Source: Comamonadaceae bacterium
Lineage (GTDB): Bacteria > Pseudomonadota > Gammaproteobacteria > Burkholderiales > Burkholderiaceae_C
Length of the DNA: 64,000 nt
Direction of reading: 5' to 3'
NCBI GenBank assembly: GCA_007280205.1
Contig: QYPX01000230.1
Location: 1 to 64,000, forward strand
The notes under the pieces were generated by a model. It was not told the DNA's origin and did not search any database. It saw only the letters and a program-made list of their open reading frames with translations. Below, one piece after another: positions 53,316-62,414 of the stretch. Within the stretch, counting starts at the first letter, position 1. Every line of letters begins with the position of its first letter. Position numbers and translations under genes: made by a program.

Positions 53316-55052
53316 TCAGTCCGTGGCAATCCCCGGGTTTGGAAGCACGCCCATTAACTTGGGGCTGTTGATCTGGCGCTTTGAGACACGTCCGCCCTGT
53401 GACTTGAGCCAGCTTTCGACAACTTCCCAAACCTGTTTGTTGCCTTGGTTCCTGGCTTCTTCGGCCACCGGTGCCCAGCCGGCCACCTTGTATTTCTTGT
53501 CGGCTTCCACCGGCTTGCCGTTCAGGCGCATGTCGTCGATGCGCTTGCCCATGGCAGCGCCGGGGCTGCAAGTGTATTGCAGGCCACCCACGCGCACCAT
53601 GTCACCGCCCTGCTGGTAGTAGGGGTTAGGGTTGAAAAGGTTATCGGCCACGTCTTCCAGTATCACCTTGATGGTCGCGCCGCTCATCTCGGTGAGGGTG
53701 GCGTAAGAATAGGTTGTGGCGGTCATGTCCATCAGCCACTCGCGGGTGATGGCCTGGCCCGGCAGCAGCGTCGTGCCCCAACGAAAACCCGGCGAGAAGG
53801 CCAGATCGGCCCCTTGTACGTCCATCAGGGCGTCGAGCAGCAACTGGTCGCCGGTGCCATTGAAGTTGCCGCGGCGGTACAGCGTACCCTCGGTCACCGC
53901 CAGTTTCTCTGACAGCTTGGCTTGGTAGGGTGAGCGAACCCGGGTGATGAGTGACTCCATCTCGGGGTCGGCCGGCAGCATGTTGGCAAACACCGGCAAC
54001 AGTTTGTAGCGGAAGTCCGTCACCCTGTTGTCCTTGACGTCAAAGTCCAGCAGACCCAGGAATTTGCCGTTGGAACCGGCGTTGGTGACGATGGTTTTGC
54101 CGCCCTTGTTGCCTACCAGTGCGGCAACCGGCATGCCGTCGTGCGTGTGCCCCCCCAGGATGGCATCGATGCCGCTGACGCGACCAGCCAGCTTCAGGTC
54201 GACATCCATGCCGTTGTGGCTGAGCAGCACCACCACCTGTGCTCCTTTTGCCCTGGCCTCGATCACCATCGCCTGCATGTTCTCTTCCTGGATGCCGAAG
54301 GCCCAGTCTGCCATCATGTAGCGTGGATTGGCGATGGGTGTGTAAGGGAAGGCCTGGCCGATGATCGCGCAGGGCACACCGTTGATTTCGCGCAGCACAT
54401 AGGGCTTGAACACCGGATCGCCAAAGTCGTTCGTCTTGACGTTCTGGGCCACGAAATCGACCTTGTCGGCAAAGTCTTTTCCAATGATTTCCTTCACACG
54501 TTGCATGCCCAGCGTGAATTCCCAGTGTCCGGTCATGACGTCCACGCCAAGCAGTTTGCAGGCGTCGACCATGTCCTGCCCCTGGGTCCATAGCGCCGTG
54601 CCCGAACCTTGCCAGGTGTCGCCACCGTCCAGCAACAGTGCCCCGGGGCGGCTCGCCTTCAAGCGCTTGACGAGCGTGGCCAAATGGGCAAAGCCGCCGA
54701 CTCTGCCGTAACGCCGAGTGGCCTTCTCAAAGTCCAGATAAGTTAAGGCGTGTGCCTCGGCGCCACTGGGGCGCACCTTGGCTACTTTGAGCAGGTGTTG
54801 TCCCACCAAATGGGGCAACTGGCCCTTCATGTTGCCCAAGCCCATATTCACGCTGGGTTCGCGAAAATAAATCGGATTGAGCTGTGCATGGCAATCGGTC
54901 ATGTGCAGGAAAGACACGTTGCCGAACCTGGGGATGTCGTACAGACCGTTGCCGGCCGCGGCGGCGTCAGCTTCTGCATACCTGCTCAGGCCCATACCGG
55001 CCATGGTGCCAGCGCCCAGCACCTGAAAGAATTCGCGTTTGGTGAGGTTCAC
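53316..55052 (-). CDS. soxB: SoxB, sulfate thiohydrolase
   Basis: A 578-residue SoxB. It removes the terminal sulfonate of SoxY-bound thiosulfate as sulfate, using two manganese ions. The family metal motifs are LHMTDCHAQLNP near residue 50, LLDGGDTWQGSG near 143, TGHWEFTLG near 172, LLSHNGMD near 268 and GGHTHDGMPV near 294. The signal peptide reads TKREFFQVLGAG, that is KR in place of RR in the Tat motif. The start is a GTG at 55052 that overlaps the soxX stop. The open frame reaches further upstream but that is soxX sequence. Confidence 0.95.
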   Translation of the reverse strand: MNLTKREFFQVLGAGTMAGMGLSRYAEADAAAAGNGLYDIPRFGNVSFLHMTDCHAQLNPIYFREPSVNMGLGNMKGQLPHLVGQHLLKVAKVRPSGAEAHALTYLDFEKATRRYGRVGGFAHLATLVKRLKASRPGALLLDGGDTWQGSGTALWTQGQDMVDACKLLGVDVMTGHWEFTLGMQRVKEIIGKDFADKVDFVAQNVKTNDFGDPVFKPYVLREINGVPCAIIGQAFPYTPIANPRYMMADWAFGIQEENMQAMVIEARAKGAQVVVLLSHNGMDVDLKLAGRVSGIDAILGGHTHDGMPVAALVGNKGGKTIVTNAGSNGKFLGLLDFDVKDNRVTDFRYKLLPVFANMLPADPEMESLITRVRSPYQAKLSEKLAVTEGTLYRRGNFNGTGDQLLLDALMDVQGADLAFSPGFRWGTTLLPGQAITREWLMDMTATTYSYATLTEMSGATIKVILEDVADNLFNPNPYYQQGGDMVRVGGLQYTCSPGAAMGKRIDDMRLNGKPVEADKKYKVAGWAPVAEEARNQGNKQVWEVVESWLKSQGGRVSKRQINSPKLMGVLPNPGIATD

Positions 55053-55699
55053 TGATTCACCGGCGACGTCGGATCGAGCAGCAGGGCCATTATGTGTTTG
55101 ATCTGCTGCTCGGTCAGAAATCCTTTGTGCCCAGCTCTGGGCATATTGGAGCAGGCGTTGTAAGCCCTGGTATTCCAGATCTTGCCCCACGTGTATTCCA
55201 CGATGGCCTTGGACGCCGCACTGCTTGGGTCCGTTGTGACACCGCGAATCTTGCCGTAGTTGTACAGGCTCGGTCCGATGGTGCCGAAGGAGATCTCCTT
55301 GATGGCTATCTGGTGGCAGTTGTAGCAATTACCGCCGTTGGTGGAACCGGCTTTGTCAGTCCATGTCATGCCTGCGCCACTTTGGGCAATCTTTTCGCCT
55401 TCTTTCCAGTCGCCCAGAAATCTCCCATCGGAGGGCCAGTTGATTGTCTTGAGGTTGGCGGCTTCTATCGCCAGGGCCACATTCGGATCGATGGGCTTGC
55501 CTGCTACATCAGCCGCACTGCATTCGCGATTCGCGTCGTCCTGAACCAGCCGGTCCAGTTTGGCCTGCCCCTGGTCGCGAAAAGACGACTTGATGATGTC
55601 AGTTGTAATTTTGTCAAGCTCAGCGCCCGAGGGTAGGACGGCACAACCGACCAAAAAAACGGCAAGGGCGTGCATCAGGGTTTTGATGACTTTATTCAT
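55049..55699 (-). CDS. soxX: SoxX, monoheme cytochrome c subunit of SoxXA
   Basis: A 216-residue cytochrome with a heme site CYNCHQIA near residue 125 and a distal methionine candidate in CSNMPRAGHKGFLTEQQ near 185. The N-terminus ends its hydrophobic stretch in VGCAVLPS, which resembles a lipobox. SoxXA joins thiosulfate to the SoxY cysteine in the first Sox reaction. It lies between soxA (12 bases upstream) and soxB, with which it overlaps. Confidence 0.93.
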   Translation of the reverse strand: MNKVIKTLMHALAVFLVGCAVLPSGAELDKITTDIIKSSFRDQGQAKLDRLVQDDANRECSAADVAGKPIDPNVALAIEAANLKTINWPSDGRFLGDWKEGEKIAQSGAGMTWTDKAGSTNGGNCYNCHQIAIKEISFGTIGPSLYNYGKIRGVTTDPSSAASKAIVEYTWGKIWNTRAYNACSNMPRAGHKGFLTEQQIKHIMALLLDPTSPVNQ

Positions 55700-55711
55700 G
55701 ATGTTGATACC

Positions 55712-56512
55712 TTAACGCTTGAGCGCCGGGGCTATGGACTCGCCGTCCTTGCTGTTCACACCCATGTAGACACCGAGTGCGATGGTCGCATCGCTGCCGA
55801 ACGCAGGATACGGAAAGCGCTGCTGTCGGAAGCAGTCATTCAGACGCAACTGCATGCCCCACATTTGCCCATTGGAGACGCGGTAAGCAGGCCAGGCGCC
55901 AAAGCCGTTGCCCGCGCCCGGGTTCATCGTCAGGTTAGGCAGATCCTGCAGACGAATGCGCTTGCCGTCTGCACCATGGCATGAGGCGCAGGCAAAATCG
56001 TGGCTGCCACCGCGGGCGAAGAACAGCCGCTTACCCACCTCGTACATGATTTTCTCCTGCAGATGGTCCTGGGGCAGATTGAATTTCATACCGCGCGATT
56101 CAGCCGATAGCCAGGCTGCCAGTGCCGTCACACTGTTTTGCTCGCCTTGACCAAACGGGGTCTTGGCAATTTCTGCCGCATCAAAACCTTGTAAGGTCTC
56201 CATGCAAGTCAACAGCCGCGATTCCATATCCTGTACCCGCCGGGTGTCCGAAAAATAGCGCGGGAGTTCGACGAAAACACCCCTGACGATACCGGGACCT
56301 TTGCCCAGGTCGCACTTTTCAAGGGTTTGATTCTTGGGGCCGCGCTTTTGCTTCCAGAGGTCTTCGCCCTTGGCCTCAAACAACTCTGCGGGGTTGCCGT
56401 CGGCCAGCATGGCGCGGTACTCGGCAATGCCATCGGCGGTTGATTTCTGTGCCCAGACGGCCGCCGCCGCACTGGCAAAAACAGCCGCAATCAGTATTCT
56501 TGTCGTCCTCAT
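55712..56512 (-). CDS. soxA: SoxA, cytochrome c subunit of SoxXA
   Basis: A 266-residue SoxA with a signal peptide (cut after VWAQ). One CxxCH (CASCHGADGKR near residue 174) is present. The active-site cysteine that ligates heme and carries sulfur is in QLRLNDCFRQQRFP near 224. The N-terminal lobe has cysteines (EKCDLG, LTCMETL) but no CxxCH, so this is the single-heme type of SoxA. The ATG at 56512 (MRTTRIL) has AGGTG upstream; a GTG six bases earlier is in frame. Confidence 0.94.
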   Translation of the reverse strand: MRTTRILIAAVFASAAAAVWAQKSTADGIAEYRAMLADGNPAELFEAKGEDLWKQKRGPKNQTLEKCDLGKGPGIVRGVFVELPRYFSDTRRVQDMESRLLTCMETLQGFDAAEIAKTPFGQGEQNSVTALAAWLSAESRGMKFNLPQDHLQEKIMYEVGKRLFFARGGSHDFACASCHGADGKRIRLQDLPNLTMNPGAGNGFGAWPAYRVSNGQMWGMQLRLNDCFRQQRFPYPAFGSDATIALGVYMGVNSKDGESIAPALKR

Positions 56513-56596
56513 GGGCACCTCATGTCGTTGCTATGAAGTCAAACGCAATGATGCAGGAGGCAGCAACACTCCTGTGTCATCATCGAAACCAACAAT

Positions 56597-56908
56597 TCAG
56601 ACAACCGTCGCTTCGTCTGTGCGGCTGTCGCCCCGGTTGTCTTTCCATGCAATGCTGATCTTGTCGCCAACCTTGGCGCCCTTGATGTTGAACTGCAGGA
56701 ACGGATTCTTGGCGATGCCGGTACCCCACTCTGCGCTCAGCACTTGCTTGCCGTTGTGCGTGGCACTGACTTCGGTGATGTGCCATGCCGGTATGATTTT
56801 GCCGGCGGCATCGCGGCGCTGGCCGGTCTCCATTTCGTGACTCATCAATACACGTACCGTCGCGTTGCCAGCGACGGCCTGGGCGCGTATGCGCATCGGA
56901 TCTGCCAT
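56597..56908 (-). CDS. soxZ: SoxZ, scaffold partner of SoxY
   Basis: A 103-residue SoxZ: MADPMRIRAQAVAGNATVRV, HITEVSATHNGKQVL and WGTGIAKNPFLQFNIKG are the family outline. No signal peptide; it is exported together with SoxY by the Tat route. With SoxY it makes the carrier on which sulfur is processed. AGGAGACA precedes the ATG. Between soxY (51 bases) and soxA (84 bases). Confidence 0.95.
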   Translation of the reverse strand: MADPMRIRAQAVAGNATVRVLMSHEMETGQRRDAAGKIIPAWHITEVSATHNGKQVLSAEWGTGIAKNPFLQFNIKGAKVGDKISIAWKDNRGDSRTDEATVV

Positions 56909-56959
56909 GCTTATGTCTCCTGAAAGTCGAAAGAAACCACGCGTCTGGGACGTGAGTGA

Positions 56960-57418
56960 CTACCCACCACAACCGCCCAGTGTCACCTTCACCTCTTTCT
57001 TGGTGTACAGCACTTTGCCATCGTTCATGACAGCGACGGCGTAGACATTGGAAGACTCAGCCATCTTGGTTCTGGTCGTAACGGCGGCGTCCAAACTGTC
57101 ACTCAGATTGAACACGGCGATCAGCACCGTAGGGTTCTTTTCGACCAGAAAAAGTATTTTCTTGACGCCGGCCAAAGTGCTTGTCGCACCCACCGGCACC
57201 ACAGCCCCATTCTCCGCGATGTCGGGCGCTTGAAGGGTTAATCCCGGGCTCTCGACCGGGGTTGCGACGCCCAGGGCCTTGAAAGCGTCGGCCAGGTTCT
57301 TGGCATCAAACGCACTCGTGTTAAACGCAGCCATGGCGTATTGCGGAAACAGGCCGGTTGCGCACAGCAACCCCGCTACCACGGCGCTTTGCCTGAGCGT
57401 CTCGCGACGTGTATTCAT
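56960..57418 (-). CDS. soxY: SoxY, sulfur substrate carrier
   Basis: A 152-residue SoxY. The Tat signal MNTRRETLRQSAVVAGLL is at the start and the protein ends in the swinging arm GGCGG with the single substrate cysteine. The start at 57418 is chosen because of the Tat motif; the open frame extends 22 codons upstream without a ribosome site. First gene of the sox operon, divergent from a YeeE/YedE gene. The order is soxYZAXB and no soxCD is present in the window. Confidence 0.95.
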   Translation of the reverse strand: MNTRRETLRQSAVVAGLLCATGLFPQYAMAAFNTSAFDAKNLADAFKALGVATPVESPGLTLQAPDIAENGAVVPVGATSTLAGVKKILFLVEKNPTVLIAVFNLSDSLDAAVTTRTKMAESSNVYAVAVMNDGKVLYTKKEVKVTLGGCGG

Positions 57419-57525
57419 ATATCTGTGCCTCCTCAAAAGGGAAAGTGAACTGCGCCAAGCCTTGGGTGGCCATTGGATATTCACTGATTTTGTGCCTTCT
57501 CTGGCCGAGTTTGCATCTGTGAAAA

Positions 57526-57573
57526 CCCTATTACCCGTACGGGTTACTAAAACTCATCCCTCGGGATACTAGA
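57526..57573. promoter_or_regulatory. two-way promoter region between soxY and the YeeE gene with NarL-like boxes (element D)
   Basis: A perfect 12-bp palindrome ACCCGTACGGGT (57533-57544) contains TACCCGT on the plus strand. CATCCCT lies 23 bp further (57555-57561), then TACTAGAC, similar to TATAGAC in elements A and B. On the minus strand AACCCGT (57545-57539) is followed after about 6 bp by TAATAG, a good -10 for soxY. The layout resembles elements A-C, but the second box is poor, so the match is weaker. Confidence 0.42.
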
Positions 57574-57694
57574 CGTCAAGCTCGCTCACATTCAAGAATC
57601 GCCACGTGCAAGCTACGCTGCGGGCCCGGGTCCCTTGCACACATGTGACAGCGCTACTCCACTGTCGGCTGAGGCCCAAATCAAAGTATTTTGT

Positions 57695-58810
57695 ATGGAC
57701 GGCACAATCAATCTGGCGACGGTGGTGATTTGGGGCGGCCTGGCCTTGGGCTTGATGTTTGGCGCAATAGCCAACAAGATCAACTTCTGCACCATGGGCG
57801 CGATTTCGGACGTCGTCAACATGGAACATTGGGGCCGCATGCGCCTGTGGTTACTGGTCATTGCGGTGGCGCTGATCGGAACCACTCTGCTTCATTACTC
57901 TGGCTTGATCGATTTGAGCAAGTCGGTTTACCAACGTACCACCTTGCCCTGGTTATCACTGCTACTCGGTGGAATCCTTTTTGGCATTGGCATGACGCTG
58001 GCCGGTGGCTGTGTCAACAAAAATCTGATTCGCGTCGGGGGCGGCAATTTGCGCTCCCTGGTGGTGCTGATCATTACGGCGATTGCGGCCTACATGACGA
58101 TGAAGGGTTTGTTTGCCCAGTGGCGCGCCTCCTACCTTGATCCGGTGAGTCTCGATCTGACTGCGCTGGGCTTGGCCAATCAAAGCTTGCCTGGCTTGCT
58201 GAGCAAGGTTTCCGGCTTGTCAAACGGCGCTGCCTTGCTGGTCTGTGCCGGCGTGTTTGGACTTGGACTGTTGCTGTTCATCTTCAAGGATGCACGCTTT
58301 CGCAGCAACGTAACGCCTGCTTTGGGCGCTGCTGTGTTGGGGTTGCTGGTGGTGGCTGCGTGGTACTTGACGGGGCACATCGGCTATGGTGAAAACCCTG
58401 ACACTCTGGAGACCGTCTATTTCGCCACCAATACCCGAACGCTGGAGGCGCTCAGTTTTGTTGCGCCCACCGCGTACGGCCTCGAATTGCTGATGCTGTG
58501 GACCGACAAGTCGCTCAAATTGACGTTCGGCATTGCCACCGCTGTTGGCGTCGGACTGGGCTCCTGGGTGTATGCGCTGGCTTCCGGCAACTTTCGCTGG
58601 AAGGGTGAGGGCTTCGCCTCCTTCGACGATCTGCGCGTTCAACTTCTGGGTGCCGTGCTGATGGGCTTCGGTGGGGTCACCGCCATGGGGTGCACCGTTG
58701 GCCAGGGATTGTCCGGTATTTCAACGTTGTCGCTGGGTTCCTTTATCGCCCTGTTTGGAATCATCAGCGGTGCTGTGGCAACCATGAAGTACCAGATCGC
58801 GCGCGCCTAG
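57695..58810 (+). CDS. YeeE/YedE-family sulfur compound transporter
   Basis: A 371-residue membrane protein with about nine to ten helices. Cysteine motifs typical for YeeE/YedE proteins are present: NFCTMGAISDVV near residue 30, LAGGCVNKNLIRVGGGN near 109 and AMGCTVGQGLSG near 333. Known members import thiosulfate or selenium-related compounds through a relay of such cysteines. The gene is divergent from soxY, in line with a role in sulfur compound uptake. The ATG at 57695 has no clear ribosome binding site; a TTG at 57635 is in frame. Confidence 0.85.
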   Translation: MDGTINLATVVIWGGLALGLMFGAIANKINFCTMGAISDVVNMEHWGRMRLWLLVIAVALIGTTLLHYSGLIDLSKSVYQRTTLPWLSLLLGGILFGIGMTLAGGCVNKNLIRVGGGNLRSLVVLIITAIAAYMTMKGLFAQWRASYLDPVSLDLTALGLANQSLPGLLSKVSGLSNGAALLVCAGVFGLGLLLFIFKDARFRSNVTPALGAAVLGLLVVAAWYLTGHIGYGENPDTLETVYFATNTRTLEALSFVAPTAYGLELLMLWTDKSLKLTFGIATAVGVGLGSWVYALASGNFRWKGEGFASFDDLRVQLLGAVLMGFGGVTAMGCTVGQGLSGISTLSLGSFIALFGIISGAVATMKYQIARA

Positions 58811-58866
58811 CGTCTGGCCCCCGCGATAAGGCCTCTGCTTCAAAATCAGACATAACGGACCGAACG

Positions 58867-59532
58867 ATGAAAGACGACGGCAAGACTGCTTCCAAGAAGT
58901 CCCGCTATCCAAGGGGTGGCGTCAGCGGTTGGTTGATGCGTCCGCCAAAGTATTCACTGCTGCTCGCACTGACCGCCGGTTCAATCTGTGGCATCCTGGT
59001 CTGGGGCGGGCTCAACACCGCCATGGAGTACTCCAACCGGACAGAGTTCTGCACCTCCTGCCACGAAATGACGATCCCGGATGAAGAATTAAAAAAGACA
59101 GTGCACTACAAGAACCGCAGCGGCACCACTGTCTCGTGCGCTGACTGTCATGTGGCCAGCAGCAAGCACCCGGGCGACTATGCCCGCAAGCTGACGATGA
59201 AAATACTTGCAGCGCGTGATGTGATCGGAAAGATGACCGGTGTGGTGGACACGCCGGAGAAATACGAGGCCCACCGTCTGACCATGGCCAAGCGTGTCTG
59301 GGCCAAGATGAAGGAGTCTGATTCACAGGAGTGCCGCAATTGTCACCACTACGCAACCATGGACCCGGCCAAGCAGAAGGATCGTTCGGTGGTCAAGCAC
59401 GAGGGCGCGGTGGAGGACGGAAAGACCTGTATCGAATGTCACAAGGGCATTGCTCATAAGCCTGTTCACCAGTTGCTGGAGCAGGAAGAGGCGGCGGCGG
59501 CAGCAGCGGCAGCAGCGGCAAAGAAACCCTGA
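58867..59532 (+). CDS. NapC/NirT-family tetraheme quinol dehydrogenase
   Basis: A 221-residue membrane-anchored cytochrome c. A single helix (about 29-51) precedes four heme motifs: CTSCHEMTI, CADCHVAS, CRNCHHYATM and CIECHKGIAHKP. This is the NapC/NirT family, which passes electrons between quinol and periplasmic partners. The C-terminus carries a run of alanines (EQEEAAAAAA) made by GCG/GCA codons. The cytochrome gene 31 bases downstream is a likely partner. Neither nap nor nrf genes are near. Confidence 0.92.
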   Translation: MKDDGKTASKKSRYPRGGVSGWLMRPPKYSLLLALTAGSICGILVWGGLNTAMEYSNRTEFCTSCHEMTIPDEELKKTVHYKNRSGTTVSCADCHVASSKHPGDYARKLTMKILAARDVIGKMTGVVDTPEKYEAHRLTMAKRVWAKMKESDSQECRNCHHYATMDPAKQKDRSVVKHEGAVEDGKTCIECHKGIAHKPVHQLLEQEEAAAAAAAAAAKKP

Positions 59533-59563
59533 CGGAATGTTGAACCAACCGAGGACCAGAACG

Positions 59564-60463
59564 ATGAAGAAAATGGCTGTCGTATTGATGCTGACGCTGG
59601 CGGGTACTGTCTGTGCAGCGCCCGACTGGAGCAAAGTTCCGGTGCGCAAGATCAACCTGTTTTATCCAGGGCAGGCCTCGCTTGAATGGGCGATGACCAA
59701 ACCCGACCATTCGGCCGTGCCTGACATCGTTGACAAAAAACGCAGTTGCGCCAAGTGCCATGAGGGGGACGCCAACGAGATCGGGGACAAGATCGTCAAG
59801 GGTCAGCCGGTCGGCATCTCCAAAAAGGTGATCGATCCCAGTCCGCCCAAAGGCAAGGTCGGTTTCACGCCGGTGATGTTTCAGACCGCGTACGACGCCG
59901 AGCGGATTTACTTTCGTTTTGATTGGACGCTGGCACAAGCAAGCGACAAGAAGCTCGACCCCAAGAACGAAGTCAAACTCACCATGATGTTTGACGGTGG
60001 CGGGACCGTCGAAGGTTCGGTCCTGAACGGCTGCTGGGAGACTTGTCATAACGATTTGCGCAGCATGAAGGACGCGAAAGACGACAAAAAGACCAAGTAC
60101 ATCAAGGGCGCCGACCTGGCCAGCGGAAAATTCATGGACCTGATCCAGTACCGCAGCGGTAAAGGTGAAAAACCGGCCGATGGCTACGTCGCAGAGGGTC
60201 GTGAGATGGAGGGCGGCAAGTCCCTGATCAAGGCCGACGGCAAGAAAGAAGGAAATAAGTGGGTAGTCACCTTCGAGCGTAGCCTGGCTGGACTGGGCAA
60301 GGGTGACCACACGATTGCGGCGGGCAAGGTTTACAACTTTGGCATTGCATTGCATGAGGACTACAGCAACGCGCGTTTTCATTACGTTTCCCTGGGCTAC
60401 CAGTTTGGCCTGGACAAGGCGATGCCGGACGTGAAGAACTACATCAGCGTCGTCAAACAATAG
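59564..60463 (+). CDS. periplasmic cytochrome c with ethylbenzene-dehydrogenase-like heme domain
   Basis: A 299-residue secreted protein (signal about 1-18, cut near VCAAP). One standard heme motif CAKCHEGD is near residue 62. A second, GCWETCHNDL near 158, has three residues between the cysteines (C-x3-C-H) and may or may not hold heme. The rest (FQTAYDAERIYFRFDWT, VVTFERSLAG, FGIALHEDY) resembles the gamma subunit/ethylbenzene dehydrogenase heme-binding fold. It follows the NapC-like gene and precedes fccAB, so it may carry electrons from one of them. Role unknown. Confidence 0.75.
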   Translation: MKKMAVVLMLTLAGTVCAAPDWSKVPVRKINLFYPGQASLEWAMTKPDHSAVPDIVDKKRSCAKCHEGDANEIGDKIVKGQPVGISKKVIDPSPPKGKVGFTPVMFQTAYDAERIYFRFDWTLAQASDKKLDPKNEVKLTMMFDGGGTVEGSVLNGCWETCHNDLRSMKDAKDDKKTKYIKGADLASGKFMDLIQYRSGKGEKPADGYVAEGREMEGGKSLIKADGKKEGNKWVVTFERSLAGLGKGDHTIAAGKVYNFGIALHEDYSNARFHYVSLGYQFGLDKAMPDVKNYISVVKQ

Positions 60464-60518
60464 CCAGCAACTCTTTTGCGCGGAAGACTTATTGACCATT
60501 CACAAGAAGGAGACATCA

Positions 60519-61112
60519 ATGGAAAAGAAAAGATGGATTGAGCGCTCGGCGCAGCTGGCGCTTGCGACCAGCGCCCTGGCAGTTTGTGCGACCGCGGCCG
60601 CACTGCCGCCGAGTGCGGCTATGTTAACCAACGCCTGTGCCGGTTGTCACGGAACGCTGGGCGCCAGCGCCGGTCTGACAATGCCGAGTCTGGCTGGCCA
60701 ATCAAAAGAGGCCATCGTCGACGCCATGAAGAAGTTCAAGAGTGGTGAACGCCCTTCCACCGTCATGGGTCGCCTGGCCAAAGGGTACACCGACGCTGAT
60801 TTTGCGGCCATGGGCGGCTTCTATGCCGGACAGAAATTGCATATGACACAGCAAACTGTGGACCCAAAACGGGTGGCTAAGGGGGCCAGCCTGCAGGAGT
60901 CGAGCTGCGCGCGTTGTCATATCGAGGACGGTAAAGAAGGCAAGGCCGATACACCCGCCATGGCTGGCCAGTGGTTGCCCTATCTGCAAATGCAGATGGC
61001 GATGTACATGCAAGGCACGCGCAAGATGCCCGACGAAATGGCAGAAAAGGTGAAGCCCCTGTCGGCCGATGACATTGAGTCGTTGCTGCATTTCTATGCC
61101 AACGTCAAATAA
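60519..61112 (+). CDS. fccA: FccA, diheme cytochrome subunit of flavocytochrome c sulfide dehydrogenase
   Basis: A 197-residue diheme cytochrome with a signal peptide (about 1-37) and CxxCH motifs in NACAGCHGTLG near residue 49 and SCARCHIEDG near 130. The two-domain layout and the following fccB gene, 13 bases on, identify it as FccA, the electron acceptor of FccB. The start at 60519 has AAGGAGA upstream. Confidence 0.9.
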   Translation: MEKKRWIERSAQLALATSALAVCATAAALPPSAAMLTNACAGCHGTLGASAGLTMPSLAGQSKEAIVDAMKKFKSGERPSTVMGRLAKGYTDADFAAMGGFYAGQKLHMTQQTVDPKRVAKGASLQESSCARCHIEDGKEGKADTPAMAGQWLPYLQMQMAMYMQGTRKMPDEMAEKVKPLSADDIESLLHFYANVK

Positions 61113-61125
61113 CAGAGGAATGAAC

Positions 61126-62406
61126 ATGACAACTGATCGCAGAAATTTTCTCAAGTTGATCGGCGTCGGCGGCGTTGGCGCCTCCCTTGCCGCGTGCGCA
61201 GCGCCCGGGACCGGATTGGACAAAAGCGCCGGGCGCCGGGTCGTGGTGGTGGGAGGCGGCTTCGGCGGCAGCGTTGCAGCCAAATACATCCGCATGCAGG
61301 ACAAGTCGATTGAAGTGGTGTTGATCGAGCAGAATCGACAGTTTATCGGGTGCCCGTTCAGCAACCTCTACATTGGCGGATTGATGTCGGATCTGTCAAC
61401 CCTGACGATCGGCTACGACACGCTGGCCGCCAAGCACGGCATCAAAATGATTTACGACAGCGTCACGGCGATTGATCCGGCCAAGAAGACCGTCACCGTT
61501 TCGGGTGGCACCGTGATCGACTACGATCGTCTGGTGTTGTCCCCAGGTGTCGACTTTCGGGCCGAGGAGCTTGAAGGCTACGATCTGGCGACGACGCCAC
61601 AAATCATGCCGCACGCCTGGAAGGCCGGCCCGCAGACCTTGTTGTTGCGCAAGCAGCTTGTGGACATGCCCAATGGCGGCACGGTCGTACTGACGGTGCC
61701 GCTGGCGCCGTTTCGCTGCCCGCCCGGCCCCTATGAGCGCACCAGCATGATCGCCATGTACCTGAAGCAGCACAAACCGAAGTCCAAGATCGTCGTGCTC
61801 GATGCCAACCCCGACATCGCCTCCAAAGCCGGCTTGTTTCGCAAGGGCTGGAAGAAGCATTACGAGGGCATCATCCAGTACCGCGCCGCCCAGAAGGTGA
61901 CGGCTGTCAACGTGAAAAGCCGTTCGGTCTTTATCGAGGGCATGGAAGAGGTCAAGGGCGATGTGGTCAATGTCATTCCACCGCAGCGCGCCGGCCAAAT
62001 CGCCCGTGCAACAGGTCTGATCGGTCCGGACAAGGCATGGTGCCCGGTCAACGGGACTACCTTTGAGTCAACTTTGCAGAAGAACATCCATGTTATCGGT
62101 GACGCCTGCATTGCCGGCGCCATGCCCAAGTCGGCCTACTCGGCCAACTCGGAAGCCAAGATTTGCGCGAGCAACGTGGTGGCACTGATGAACGGTAAGG
62201 AAACAATGGAGATGTCGGGCATTAACGTTTGCTACAGCTTCCTTTCCGCCAAGGAGGCGGTGAGTGTGGCAGGGGTTTACACCGTCAAGGGGGGGCAGAT
62301 CGTGGCCCAGCCCAATTCAGGCGGGGTCTCACCCGATCTGTCGGAGACCGAGGCGATCTATGCCAGGAGCTGGCTGCAAAACATCCTGACCGAGATGTCG
62401 ACCTGA
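61126..62406 (+). CDS. fccB: FccB, flavoprotein subunit of flavocytochrome c sulfide dehydrogenase
   Basis: A 426-residue FAD protein. The Tat signal [15 protein letters not shown] is at the N-terminus and the FAD motif [18 protein letters not shown] near 38. The redox cysteines expected from the family are in FIGCPFSN near 80 or [12 protein letters not shown] near 200, and [10 protein letters not shown] near 367. It oxidises sulfide to sulfane sulfur in the periplasm. The start at 61126 is preferred to 61120 for its AGAGGAA spacing. Confidence 0.92.
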   Translation: MTTDRRNFLKLIGVGGVGASLAACAAPGTGLDKSAGRRVVVVGGGFGGSVAAKYIRMQDKSIEVVLIEQNRQFIGCPFSNLYIGGLMSDLSTLTIGYDTLAAKHGIKMIYDSVTAIDPAKKTVTVSGGTVIDYDRLVLSPGVDFRAEELEGYDLATTPQIMPHAWKAGPQTLLLRKQLVDMPNGGTVVLTVPLAPFRCPPGPYERTSMIAMYLKQHKPKSKIVVLDANPDIASKAGLFRKGWKKHYEGIIQYRAAQKVTAVNVKSRSVFIEGMEEVKGDVVNVIPPQRAGQIARATGLIGPDKAWCPVNGTTFESTLQKNIHVIGDACIAGAMPKSAYSANSEAKICASNVVALMNGKETMEMSGINVCYSFLSAKEAVSVAGVYTVKGGQIVAQPNSGGVSPDLSETEAIYARSWLQNILTEMST

Positions 62407-62414
62407 CGATATTC

